From Chitinophaga pinensis (GTDB taxonomy: Bacteria > Bacteroidota > Bacteroidia > UKL13-3): DNA of 7,426 nt. Positions 1-5,700 of the stretch are shown here, piece after piece. Numbering within the stretch: position 1 is the first letter of the stretch; every line of letters starts with the position of its first letter. A model generated the notes under the pieces. It was not told the origin of the DNA and made no database searches. It was given only the letters and a program-made list of their open reading frames with translations. The position numbers and the translations under genes were made by a program. Location of the stretch: contig CAMCQX010000072.1 of assembly GCA_945876985.1 (NCBI GenBank), forward strand, positions 1-7,426. The letters are read 5' to 3'.

Positions 1-1
1 A

Positions 2-124
2 AAAACTTTCTACCGTTGGCTATACTTAGGCAAGCTCAGTAACCGCAAACGGCTATTCATTCTTCATAATTATCAGAGTTGGTTACTATGGCAAGAAGAT
101 GCTTACAGCATGACATTTGTGTGA
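2..124 (+). CDS. C-terminal 40 residues of an unrecognised protein (5' end outside the window)
   Basis: An open frame runs from the window edge to a TGA at 122-124 and encodes 40 residues rich in aromatic and basic amino acids (several Trp and Tyr, a KLSNRKR stretch, ending in SMTFV). The other plus-strand frame starting at base 1 hits a stop within 42 bases. I do not recognise the family, and 40 residues are too few to assign a function. The gene would converge on the minus-strand PID-CTERM gene, with a heptamer repeat array filling most of the space between the two stops. The fragment could also be chance open frame in non-coding DNA, but the lack of stops in AT-rich sequence and the aromatic-rich composition make a real C-terminus more likely than not. 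Confidence 0.4.
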   Translation, partial: KTFYRWLYLGKLSNRKRLFILHNYQSWLLWQEDAYSMTFV

Positions 125-146
125 GTTTTTAGTTTTATCTAAATTA

Positions 147-200
147 CTCATCTCCCAACCCCCAGTGCTCAACTCTCAGTGCTCAGCGCTCATCTCTCAC
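147..200 (-). repeat. Degenerate heptanucleotide tandem array, G-rich type (consensus NTGAGNR)
   Basis: Read on the minus strand from 200 to 147, the 54 bases divide without a gap into seven heptamers plus five bases. The units run GTGAGAG, ATGAGCG, CTGAGCA, CTGAGAG, TTGAGCA, CTGGGGG, TTGGGAG, then ATGAG. Positions 2-3 are TG in every unit and position 4 is A in all but two. The array starts three bases after the TAA stop of the small minus-strand gene at 204-398. The strand is nominal. I see no long-repeat/spacer organisation of the CRISPR kind. Function is unknown. Confidence 0.8.
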
Positions 201-203
201 ATC

Positions 204-398
204 TTAACGGTCATTTTTAAGACTAGTCATTTTCTTATATCCATAAGCCGCGGCGGTAGCAACTAATAATATAATTCCACCATCTACGGGAACATCTACT
301 GGTTCATCATCAAATCCGCCAGTGGTACTGCCAGGTTGTGCTTTAGCTGCAAATGAAATGCTTACTAAAATTACTGCGATTGCTATTATTTTTTTCAT
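204..398 (-). CDS. Small PID-CTERM-like sorting-domain protein, 64 residues
   Basis: The predicted protein is exported. It has a signal peptide (MKKIIAIAVILVSISFAAKA, cleavage expected after residue 20, before Gln), a short Gly/Ser/Thr and acidic linker (residues 21-36), a PVDGG motif (37-41), a short hydrophobic segment (42-53) and a basic tail beginning YKK. This tripartite C-terminus matches the PID-CTERM proteins of Bacteroidota (P-I-D-G-G, hydrophobic helix, basic end), here with Val replacing Ile. Sorting by a membrane enzyme is suggested for such domains; no such enzyme is in this window. The frame stays open upstream to an ATG at 440, adding 14 residues, but those codons lie in a heptamer repeat and would bury the signal peptide, so I start at 398. 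There is no clear Shine-Dalgarno sequence. It lies 170 bases downstream of the T9SS protein gene on the same strand and may be cotranscribed. The molecular function is unknown. Confidence 0.75.
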   Translation of the reverse strand: MKKIIAIAVILVSISFAAKAQPGSTTGGFDDEPVDVPVDGGIILLVATAAAYGYKKMTSLKNDR

Positions 399-413
399 AT
401 TTTTTCTTTTAAA

Positions 414-442
414 GTCCATGGTCCATAGACGAAAGACCATAG
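414..442. repeat. Degenerate heptanucleotide array, GACCATA type
   Basis: On the plus strand the bases divide into GTCCATG, GTCCATA, GACGAAA, GACCATA and a final G. Three of the four units carry AT at positions 5-6, as in the large array at 4048-4150, and GACCATA is shared exactly. It lies just upstream of the true start of the small PID-CTERM-like gene (398) and in the 3' flank of the T9SS gene. Minus-strand ATG codons inside it create a false N-terminal extension of the small protein. Confidence 0.65.
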
Positions 443-467
443 TATTTGGAATTTTTTATTTATATTA

Positions 468-527
468 TTCGCTGAGCTTATCGAAGTGCGTTTTGAGCGT
501 TTCTCCCGATAGCTACCGGGAAAAACG
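468..527. repeat. Palindromic (REP-like) intergenic element
   Basis: Two hairpin-forming segments lie side by side. The first, 468-485, has TTCG and CGAA ends around a CTGAGCTTAT core. The second, 498-527, is a 30-base palindrome with only two mismatched pairs (503/522 and 509/516), centred on AGCT and containing TCCCG and CGGGA arms. From memory, similar GCTGAGCTT-TCGAAG and TCCCGATAGCT-type sequences occur dispersed in Bacteroidota genomes; this needs a genome search. The element is more GC-rich than its surroundings. It lies in the 3' flank of the T9SS gene, where the folded RNA could protect the 3' end or slow polymerase, but no U-run follows. A GACCATA heptamer overlaps its right edge (527-533). 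Confidence 0.55.
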
Positions 528-540
528 ACCATAAATTTAT

Positions 541-571
541 CTATCAACTGACAACTATCAACTGACAACTA
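541..571 (-). repeat. Heptanucleotide tandem array overlapping a stop codon (GTTGTCA/GTTGATA)
   Basis: Read on the minus strand, the array is GTTGTCA-GTTGATA occurring twice in perfect tandem (569 down to 542), so it has a 14-base super-period built of two heptamers. It is preceded by TA, and TA plus the first G of the array forms the TAG stop of the T9SS protein gene. The same 14-base unit recurs once at 4135-4148, again making the stop codon of its gene (pepT). Confidence 0.8.
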
Positions 572-2509
572 TTTCACAAATTTTACAGTTTTATTAAATC
601 CTTCTTCGTTACTTACAGTTACAAAATATACACCGTTACTTAAGCTTTCTATATTTAATTGTGCATTGTCACCGATCATATTGGTATTTATTAATTGTTG
701 GCCTGAAACATTAGTAATCATTACTTTTGAATTTTTAAAATTGGCATTGCTGATATTAATGTTTAATACATCGGTAGCTGGATTAGGATAAACTGATAAT
801 TGTGTTTCATTTTTTCTGTTCAAAATATTTTCATAAGAAGTTTTTGATTCTCCAAAAATAATTTCAAAGCGGGTACCTCCAGAGGTAAATAGGTTATTTG
901 TATCTATATTAAAAGAATAGATTACATCTTCTTTTATTAAAGTATTTTTGTTTAAATAATGATCAATTAAATAAGCATCAAAGGTTTGATCAAATGTACT
1001 CATGTCTGAAAACATAATTTTATACTTTCCTGTTATTAGATTATTTATATAAATTTTTGCAACATCATTAACATGTAATTTTGGGAAACCATTAATTGCT
1101 AAGGTATCTTTTAAATCAGCTGTCAAGAATCCAATTCCTTGTGTAATATCAAAGGCATCATATTTCCTGTCAAAGTTTTTGGTTGCACCTTCTGTAAAAT
1201 GTATGACTGCATCGTCAAATTGAATGGTATCTATAGATAACTTTAATCTCATATGGCTGGGTTCATCAGTATTTTTAAAAATTTTAGAACCTTGTTGAGC
1301 ACTTACTTTGTGGCTTTCATATATTTTTAAAACGGGAGAACTTCCCGTTGCTTTTACCATAAAGCCCTGTGAACTGCTAATATACCTTGTGCCAACATTT
1401 GGTGTCCCAGAACCTATACCACTAACGTAACTAGTATAACCGCCACTATTATAGTTTGTATTTAATGGATGCCAAATATAAATGGCATCACTAATATTGT
1501 TGTAATCGGAAGTGCTGCCTTGTGCTTTTACTAAATCCCAATCAATGGTACATGGGTATGGATTACCCACTAAGTTCCATCCAATACCTCCACCAGCAGT
1601 ATAAGTTATTGGCATGGTAACTGGATTTGAAGGGTACGAACCATTAACCCATATGGTAGTGGCATTATTGGTTGAATTAACTGCAGTCATTAGATCTATC
1701 GTTCTATCCCCTCTGATAAAAATTCGATATCCTTTTCCATTAGTTAATGAAGTGTTGCCATCTATATTTGGCCACCTTGCATAATCAGTTATGGTTCCTC
1801 CAACCAAGGTTTCATTATAATATAAAGCAGATTTTGGATTTTGTAAAGAAGCATCTACGGTTCCTGTAGGTCCAGTAATTTGAGTTCCTCTTCCACTAGT
1901 ACTTCCGGCATTATCGCGCCATTGTAATGTACTTCCACCCACAAGTGGTGAGGCTAAAAAGCGCCATTTTCTTCCAATGGCAGGACTGTATCTTTCAACA
2001 GTAATATTTCCATTGATGGTTCCGGTGGAGATGCCAATATTTGCTGTTCCGGTGGCATTAGAAAGTAATGTTAAAAATCCAGCTGTATTAAGTGTTGTAC
2101 CGGAACCAACTATAACTGTTCCTGGGGTAGCGCCTCCTACAATGTTGAGCGCATTGACTAAAGTAGCAGTTGCGGTACCTGAAAGTGTTAAATCTTTTAA
2201 AACATTGGTAGTTCCGGGTGTAGTTTGGTCAAATTTATAAGAACCACTTGTGCCAGTTCCTCCAATTGATAAATTAGAAGTGCTTGAACCTTTGATGATT
2301 CCTGCTCCCGATGCTGAACCTCCATTTAAAGTGACAGTTGTGCCAGCTGCAATGGTTAATGTACCCAAATTTGAGAAGTTTTCTGCACTATAGAAAATTG
2401 TACCTCCCGAAGCATACATTATCCCATCACTTGTAATGTGAAGTTGTGCTTTTGAAATCAGAGGTAATAGAGGTATTAGTAAGCTAATAGCAATTGTTAT
2501 TTTTTTCAT
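569..2509 (-). CDS. Secreted cell-surface protein with T9SS type A C-terminal sorting domain, 646 residues
   Basis: The protein should be exported by Sec, cross the outer membrane through the type IX secretion system, and be anchored at or released from the surface. A signal peptide covers residues 1-21 (ending LISKA, cleavage before Gln22). Residues about 25-165 are Gly/Ser/Thr/Ala-rich repeats of the LTLSGTATATL kind that suggest a beta-helix or adhesin-like stalk. VERYSPAIGRKWRFLASPL (171-189) and a WNLVGNPYP-IDWD segment (311-325) are phrases common in large Bacteroidota surface proteins. The end, from about 572, is a typical type A sorting domain: YPNPATD (574-580), a central MITNVSGQQ strand, SNGVYFV and a terminal KTVKFVK. 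I see no enzyme active site; an adhesin or structural surface role is inferred. It starts at 2509 with MKK and no Shine-Dalgarno sequence. Its TAG stop overlaps a heptamer array, and the PID-CTERM-like gene lies downstream. Confidence 0.88.
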   Translation of the reverse strand: MKKITIAISLLIPLLPLISKAQLHITSDGIMYASGGTIFYSAENFSNLGTLTIAAGTTVTLNGGSASGAGIIKGSSTSNLSIGGTGTSGSYKFDQTTPGTTNVLKDLTLSGTATATLVNALNIVGGATPGTVIVGSGTTLNTAGFLTLLSNATGTANIGISTGTINGNITVERYSPAIGRKWRFLASPLVGGSTLQWRDNAGSTSGRGTQITGPTGTVDASLQNPKSALYYNETLVGGTITDYARWPNIDGNTSLTNGKGYRIFIRGDRTIDLMTAVNSTNNATTIWVNGSYPSNPVTMPITYTAGGGIGWNLVGNPYPCTIDWDLVKAQGSTSDYNNISDAIYIWHPLNTNYNSGGYTSYVSGIGSGTPNVGTRYISSSQGFMVKATGSSPVLKIYESHKVSAQQGSKIFKNTDEPSHMRLKLSIDTIQFDDAVIHFTEGATKNFDRKYDAFDITQGIGFLTADLKDTLAINGFPKLHVNDVAKIYINNLITGKYKIMFSDMSTFDQTFDAYLIDHYLNKNTLIKEDVIYSFNIDTNNLFTSGGTRFEIIFGESKTSYENILNRKNETQLSVYPNPATDVLNINISNANFKNSKVMITNVSGQQLINTNMIGDNAQLNIESLSNGVYFVTVSNEEGFNKTVKFVK

Positions 2510-2544
2510 AATTTGTGCAAATATTTGAATTTTGCTTATGTATT

Positions 2545-2572
2545 AAAAGTTAATAGGAAATTAAGTATCAAA
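2545..2572 (-). promoter_or_regulatory. Candidate Bacteroidota promoter for the T9SS protein gene
   Basis: On the minus strand a TTTG (2572-2569) is followed after 16 bases by TAACTTTT (2552-2545), one base off the TAnnTTTG -7 consensus of Bacteroidota. The spacing is a little short of the usual 17-23. Transcription would start about 30 bases ahead of the ATG at 2509. In sequence this AT-rich such a match can arise by chance. Confidence 0.3.
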
Positions 2573-2714
2573 AGGATATAGAAAACGACATGAAATGATA
2601 TTAATTCTTAATATAGTACTCTTAAACAATTGATATATAGTTATAAGAATAAAAATATTATAAACATTATTATTTTTGTTAAATTATCAATAATGATTTT
2701 GATAGTAATTTTAA

Positions 2715-2784
2715 TGCTCTATTTAACATGTTATTATTAATAAATCATTGATAATAACATCGAAGGTTTTATTTAAATAGGGCA
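2715..2784. repeat. Nested inverted repeat (possible RNA hairpin or regulatory site)
   Basis: The outer arms 2715-2726 and 2773-2784 pair over 12 positions with one G-T wobble. The inner arms 2728-2737 and 2751-2760 pair perfectly over 10, around a 13-base loop. One base on the left and 12 on the right remain unpaired between the two stems. It could be an untranslated-leader structure, a decayed mobile-element end or an operator in the T9SS/trxB divergent region. The sequence does not say which. The AT-rich composition makes such pairing easier by chance, but 22 paired positions in 70 bases is notable. Confidence 0.45.
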
Positions 2785-3093
2785 ATGAAAAAAATAAGAA
2801 GATAAATGCAGTATGATAAAATGCCAAAGGCAAATAAAACGTCAATTGCTATCAAAAGATTACTTTATTCTAACACGCTATATTCTTAAAAATATATAAA
2901 ATCAATGTTTTGCGTCTTAAAATAAAAAACCTAAAAATCCTTGAATCTAATAAATCCTATTTCCGACAATGTGCTGAAAAAAGGAACACTTTAAAAAAAA
3001 CAATTTTAAATAATCGAATTGTTCAAATTGTGGCATTTTTGTTTATAATAAATAAGTTAATATTATTAAAATTGAAATCTTAAAAATAAAATT

Positions 3094-4047
3094 ATGTCAG
3101 AACAAATAGAACATATTCATTGCTTAATTATTGGAAGCGGTCCTGCGGGTTATACTGCCGCCATTTATGCAGCTCGTGCCGATTTAAAACCAGTGATGTA
3201 CACAGGTCCTCAGCCTGGCGGACAATTAACCATTACTACCGATGTAGAAAATTATCCAGGTTATCCCGATGGAATTATGGGACCCGAAATGATGGAAAAT
3301 TTTAGAAAACAAGCTGAACGCTTGGGAACGGACATTCGTTATGGCATGGTAACGAAAGTAGATTTTAGTGGTAAGCCTCCTTACAAAGTTCAAATTGATG
3401 AAAATAAAGAGGTGTTAGCAGACACTGTTTTAATTTCTACGGGTGCTAGCGCAAAATGGTTAGGCATTCCAAGTGAAACAAAATTAAATGGACACGGTGT
3501 TTCGGCCTGTGCTGTTTGCGATGGTTTCTTTTTTAGGGGTAAAGATGTGGCCATAGTAGGAGCGGGCGATACTGCTTGTGAAGAAGCTACTTATTTGGCT
3601 AAAATTTGTAGCAAAGTATACATGATAGTGCGTAAAAGTGAATTTAGAGCTTCAAAAGCAATGCAACACCGTGTAATGAATACACCAAATATTGAAATTC
3701 ATTTTGATTCAGAAACCGATGAAATTATTGGCGAAAGTAAAGTGGAAGCGGTTAGGATAAAAAATAACAAAACAAACGAAATGCTTACCATTCCTATTGG
3801 AGGTTTCTTTGTGGCCATTGGTCACAAACCCAATACTGAAATTTTTAAAGATTATTTAGAAATGGACGAAACAGGTTATTTAATAACTACGCCAGGAACC
3901 AGTAAAACCAAAATTGAAGGTGTGTTTGCTTGTGGCGATGCACAAGATAAAATTTATCGTCAGGCGGTTACTGCTGCTGGTAGTGGTTGTATGGCCGCTT
4001 TAGATGCTGAAAGATATATATCGGCCAAAGAATTTGCAATGAATTAA
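3094..4047 (+). CDS. trxB: Thioredoxin-disulfide reductase (TrxB), 317 residues
   Basis: This cytoplasmic FAD enzyme uses NADPH to reduce oxidised thioredoxin, and so supplies electrons for ribonucleotide reductase, peroxidases and protein disulfide repair. The sequence shows the FAD-binding GSGPAG (14-19), PGGQL (41-45), a STGA segment (115-118), and the redox-active CAVCDG with Cys139 and Cys142. It also has the NADPH-binding GAGDTA (156-161), the phosphate-contacting VRKSEFRASKAMQHR region (179-193), and the C-terminal FAD motif ACGDAQD (279-285). The length matches low-molecular-weight bacterial reductases, and every key residue I can check is present. The start at 3094 gives a normal N-terminus. 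No thioredoxin gene is adjacent. It is read alone and converges on pepT, with only heptamer repeats between the two stops. Confidence 0.95.
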   Translation: MSEQIEHIHCLIIGSGPAGYTAAIYAARADLKPVMYTGPQPGGQLTITTDVENYPGYPDGIMGPEMMENFRKQAERLGTDIRYGMVTKVDFSGKPPYKVQIDENKEVLADTVLISTGASAKWLGIPSETKLNGHGVSACAVCDGFFFRGKDVAIVGAGDTACEEATYLAKICSKVYMIVRKSEFRASKAMQHRVMNTPNIEIHFDSETDEIIGESKVEAVRIKNNKTNEMLTIPIGGFFVAIGHKPNTEIFKDYLEMDETGYLITTPGTSKTKIEGVFACGDAQDKIYRQAVTAAGSGCMAALDAERYISAKEFAMN

Positions 4048-4150
4048 GTTGATTGTTAATAGACCATAGTTAATAGACCATAGTTAATAGACCATAGTCG
4101 ATAGGACATTATCCATCGTTTATGGTCTATGGTCTATCAACTGACAACTA
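4048..4150. repeat. Heptanucleotide tandem array filling the trxB-pepT gap
   Basis: From the base after the trxB TAA, the plus strand divides into 14 heptamers without a gap (4048-4145), then AAC and TA. GTTAATA alternates with GACCATA three times (4055-4096). GTCGATA, GGACATT, ATCCATC, GTTTATG, GTCTATG, GTCTATC and AACTGAC follow. Thirteen of the 14 have AT at positions 5-6. The right end reads GTTGTCA-GTTGATA-GACCATA-GACCATA on the minus strand, so the two halves are related as inverted copies. The minus-strand TAG of pepT is formed by TA plus the first base of the array. No unique spacer DNA remains between the two genes. Confidence 0.85.
4087..4130. terminator. Possible bidirectional terminator or 3'-end hairpin within the array
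   Basis: ATAGACCATA (4087-4096) pairs perfectly with TATGGTCTAT (4121-4130). Inside this, CGAT/ATCG (4099-4102, 4115-4118) and GGA/TCC (4104-4106, 4112-4114) extend the stem to a five-base loop, with a two-base internal loop and one bulge. Its position between convergent genes suits a shared 3'-end structure. It lacks a uridine run on either strand, so intrinsic termination is uncertain. The fold may simply follow from the inverted heptamer copies. Confidence 0.35.
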
Positions 4151-5392
4151 TGCTTGTTGTTCCCAAACTTGTACCAATTCTACCAAAACATCCACTGCTT
4201 TTTGCATGTCTTGAACACTCACAAACTCTTGTTTGCTATGAATGGCCATTTCTCCGGTAAAAATATTAGGGCAAGGCAATCCCATAAATGAAAGTCTTGA
4301 ACCATCAGTTCCACCTCTAATATTGGTAGTAACAGTATTTAATCCTGCGCGTTTAAATGCTTCTTCAGCATTAGCCATTACTTGAGGAAATTGATCTAAA
4401 ATTTCCTTCATATTTCTATATTGTTCAGTAACTATTATTTCAAAGGTAGCTCCTTCAAATTGTGCTACTGCTTTTTGTGCCAATAGATTCAACAATACTT
4501 CATGTTCTTTTAGTTTGGCTGTTTCAAAATCACGAACAATAAAACCAACAGTAGCTTTTTCCACTCCGCCTTCAATAGAAACAGGGTGAACAAAACCTTC
4601 GTATTTGTCGGTTTTCTCAGGACACAATATATCATTTGGCAATAAAGTATTAAAGTAACTGGCTACTTTAATAGCACTCACCATTTTGTTTTTTGCATAG
4701 CCAGGATGCGCGCTAATGCCATGAAAAATAATTTTACAACCATCAGCACTGAATGTTTCACCTTCTAAATGTCCGCGTTCACCGCCATCTAACGTATAAC
4801 CAAAATCAGCATTTAATTGCTGCATGTCTATCTTATCAACTCCTTGACCAATTTCTTCGTCAGGAGTAAATAACACACGAATATCACCATGAATAATTTG
4901 AGGATTATTCATTAATAATTCGGCTAAATTCATAATAATGGCAACCCCAGCTTTATCATCGGCACCTAATAAAGTTAAACCGCTGGCAGTAATAATATCA
5001 TCACCAATTCGCTCCAATAAATATTTATGTTTTTTGGATGATAGTACCACTGAATTGTCATCAGGCATAATAATATCTTCCCCATTCCAATTTTTGTGAA
5101 GTATTGGTTTTACATTGGTGCCACTGCAATCAGGACTTGTGTCTACATGTGAACAAAAACAAATGACAGGTACTTTTTTATCAGTATTTGAAGGAATAGT
5201 AGCATATACGTATCCAAACTCATCGGTTGAAACATTTTTTAAACCTAAACTTGTTAATTCTTCATATAAAAGTTTGCTTAAATCTTTTTGCTTTTCACTA
5301 CTTGGATTACTTAAACTATTTGGATCGGCAGTGGTGTCTATTTGCACATATCGCATCAATCTTTCGGCTACATTATATTGGTAATTTTTCAT
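4148..5392 (-). CDS. pepT: Peptidase T (tripeptide aminopeptidase, M20B family), 414 residues
   Basis: This cytoplasmic two-zinc aminopeptidase releases the N-terminal residue from tripeptides and so recycles amino acids from imported or degraded peptides. The M20 metal ligands and catalytic residues are all visible: HVDTSPD with His82 and catalytic Asp84, GADDKAG with Asp145, TPDEEIGQG with catalytic Glu179 and zinc ligand Glu180, LDGGE with Asp202, and IHSKQEF with His385. The insertion between the two halves of the catalytic domain carries the SAHPGYAKNKM segment around the lid domain. The length is normal for PepT (about 410). The start at 5392 lacks a Shine-Dalgarno sequence, as is usual in this phylum. 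The gene stands alone, converging on trxB and divergent from the sigma factor gene. Its TAG stop overlaps a heptamer array. Confidence 0.95.
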   Translation of the reverse strand: MKNYQYNVAERLMRYVQIDTTADPNSLSNPSSEKQKDLSKLLYEELTSLGLKNVSTDEFGYVYATIPSNTDKKVPVICFCSHVDTSPDCSGTNVKPILHKNWNGEDIIMPDDNSVVLSSKKHKYLLERIGDDIITASGLTLLGADDKAGVAIIMNLAELLMNNPQIIHGDIRVLFTPDEEIGQGVDKIDMQQLNADFGYTLDGGERGHLEGETFSADGCKIIFHGISAHPGYAKNKMVSAIKVASYFNTLLPNDILCPEKTDKYEGFVHPVSIEGGVEKATVGFIVRDFETAKLKEHEVLLNLLAQKAVAQFEGATFEIIVTEQYRNMKEILDQFPQVMANAEEAFKRAGLNTVTTNIRGGTDGSRLSFMGLPCPNIFTGEMAIHSKQEFVSVQDMQKAVDVLVELVQVWEQQA

Positions 5393-5700
5393 CGTACAAT
5401 AATTGTAATTTTATCTGATGATTGATACTAAAAAGTTATTTTTATTTGAAAATTTTAGTGCTTAACATTTACTTAAATATATTAAATGGTCAATTTTTAA
5501 GCAAATTGAATAATTAAAAGTAATTCATAATGAGCTAGTTCAAATTTTTTTTCTTGTTTTTTTATAAATCACTTGAATTAATGATTTTTGTTAGTAAATT
5601 TGATTCAACAATTAAACCCAATTCATCGCCTATAAAAATACAATTTTACACTAACCAAATTTTATAACTGTTTGCAAAAAAAACTACTATAAACCAATTA
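5393..5700. other. Divergent intergenic region, 308 bases, between pepT and the sigma factor gene
   Basis: AT-rich and without open frames of note. It holds a well-matched plus-strand promoter for the sigma factor gene (5572-5602). Near pepT, a minus-strand TAACTTTT overlapping 5430-5440 resembles a -7 element but has no partner -33 box. A small ACAAT/ATTGT inverted repeat at 5396-5406 lies just ahead of the pepT start. No heptamer array or GC-rich palindrome is present, in contrast with the 3'-side gaps. Confidence 0.55.
5572..5602 (+). promoter_or_regulatory. Bacteroidota-type promoter for the ECF sigma factor gene
   Basis: TAAATTTG (5595-5602) fits the -7 consensus TAnnTTTG exactly. A TTG (5573-5575, as CTTG) stands 19 bases upstream, the preferred spacing for the -33 TTTG element. 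Transcription would start near 5609, giving a leader of about 90 bases before the ATG at 5701. It suggests the sigma factor is made by the housekeeping polymerase rather than only by itself. Confidence 0.5.

Larger units (their letters stand above)
2510..3093. other. Divergent intergenic region, 584 bases, very AT-rich
   Basis: This region separates the start of the minus-strand T9SS gene from the start of trxB and must carry promoters for both. It contains a weak minus-strand promoter candidate (2545-2572) and a nested inverted repeat (2715-2784). No convincing gene, RNA gene or heptamer array is present; the only open frames are tiny (for example 2821-2889, 22 codons). Close to trxB there is a TAAAATTG at 3067-3074, one base off TAnnTTTG, with a TTTG 25 bases further upstream (3038-3041). 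That spacing is too long to call confidently. The region is unusually long compared with the 308-base divergent gap before the sigma factor gene. Confidence 0.6.

Noticed and set aside
322..534. Plus-strand open frame opposite the PID-CTERM-like gene and across repeat elements
   Set aside because: It is antisense to a well-supported gene with a signal peptide and runs through heptamer and palindromic repeats; its translation has no recognisable protein features.
1977..2240. Plus-strand open frame inside the T9SS gene
   Set aside because: It is a shadow of the Gly/Ser/Thr-rich repeats on the other strand, and the low-complexity Val/Pro/Ala product reflects that.
2821..2889. Small plus-strand open frame of 22 codons in the divergent region
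   Set aside because: It is too short, has no initiation signal or family resemblance, and is expected by chance in a 584-base gap.
3019..3074. Promoter for trxB (TTTG at 3038 and TAAAATTG at 3067)
   Set aside because: The -7 element has one mismatch and the 25-base spacing lies outside the usual range, so I mention it only in the region description.
147..4150. CRISPR array interpretation of the tandem repeats
   Set aside because: The units are 7 bases long, directly adjacent and degenerate, with no 20-40 base repeats or unique spacers and no cas genes.
5430..5440. Promoter -7 element for pepT on the minus strand (TAACTTTT)
   Set aside because: No TTTG or TTG stands at the required distance upstream.
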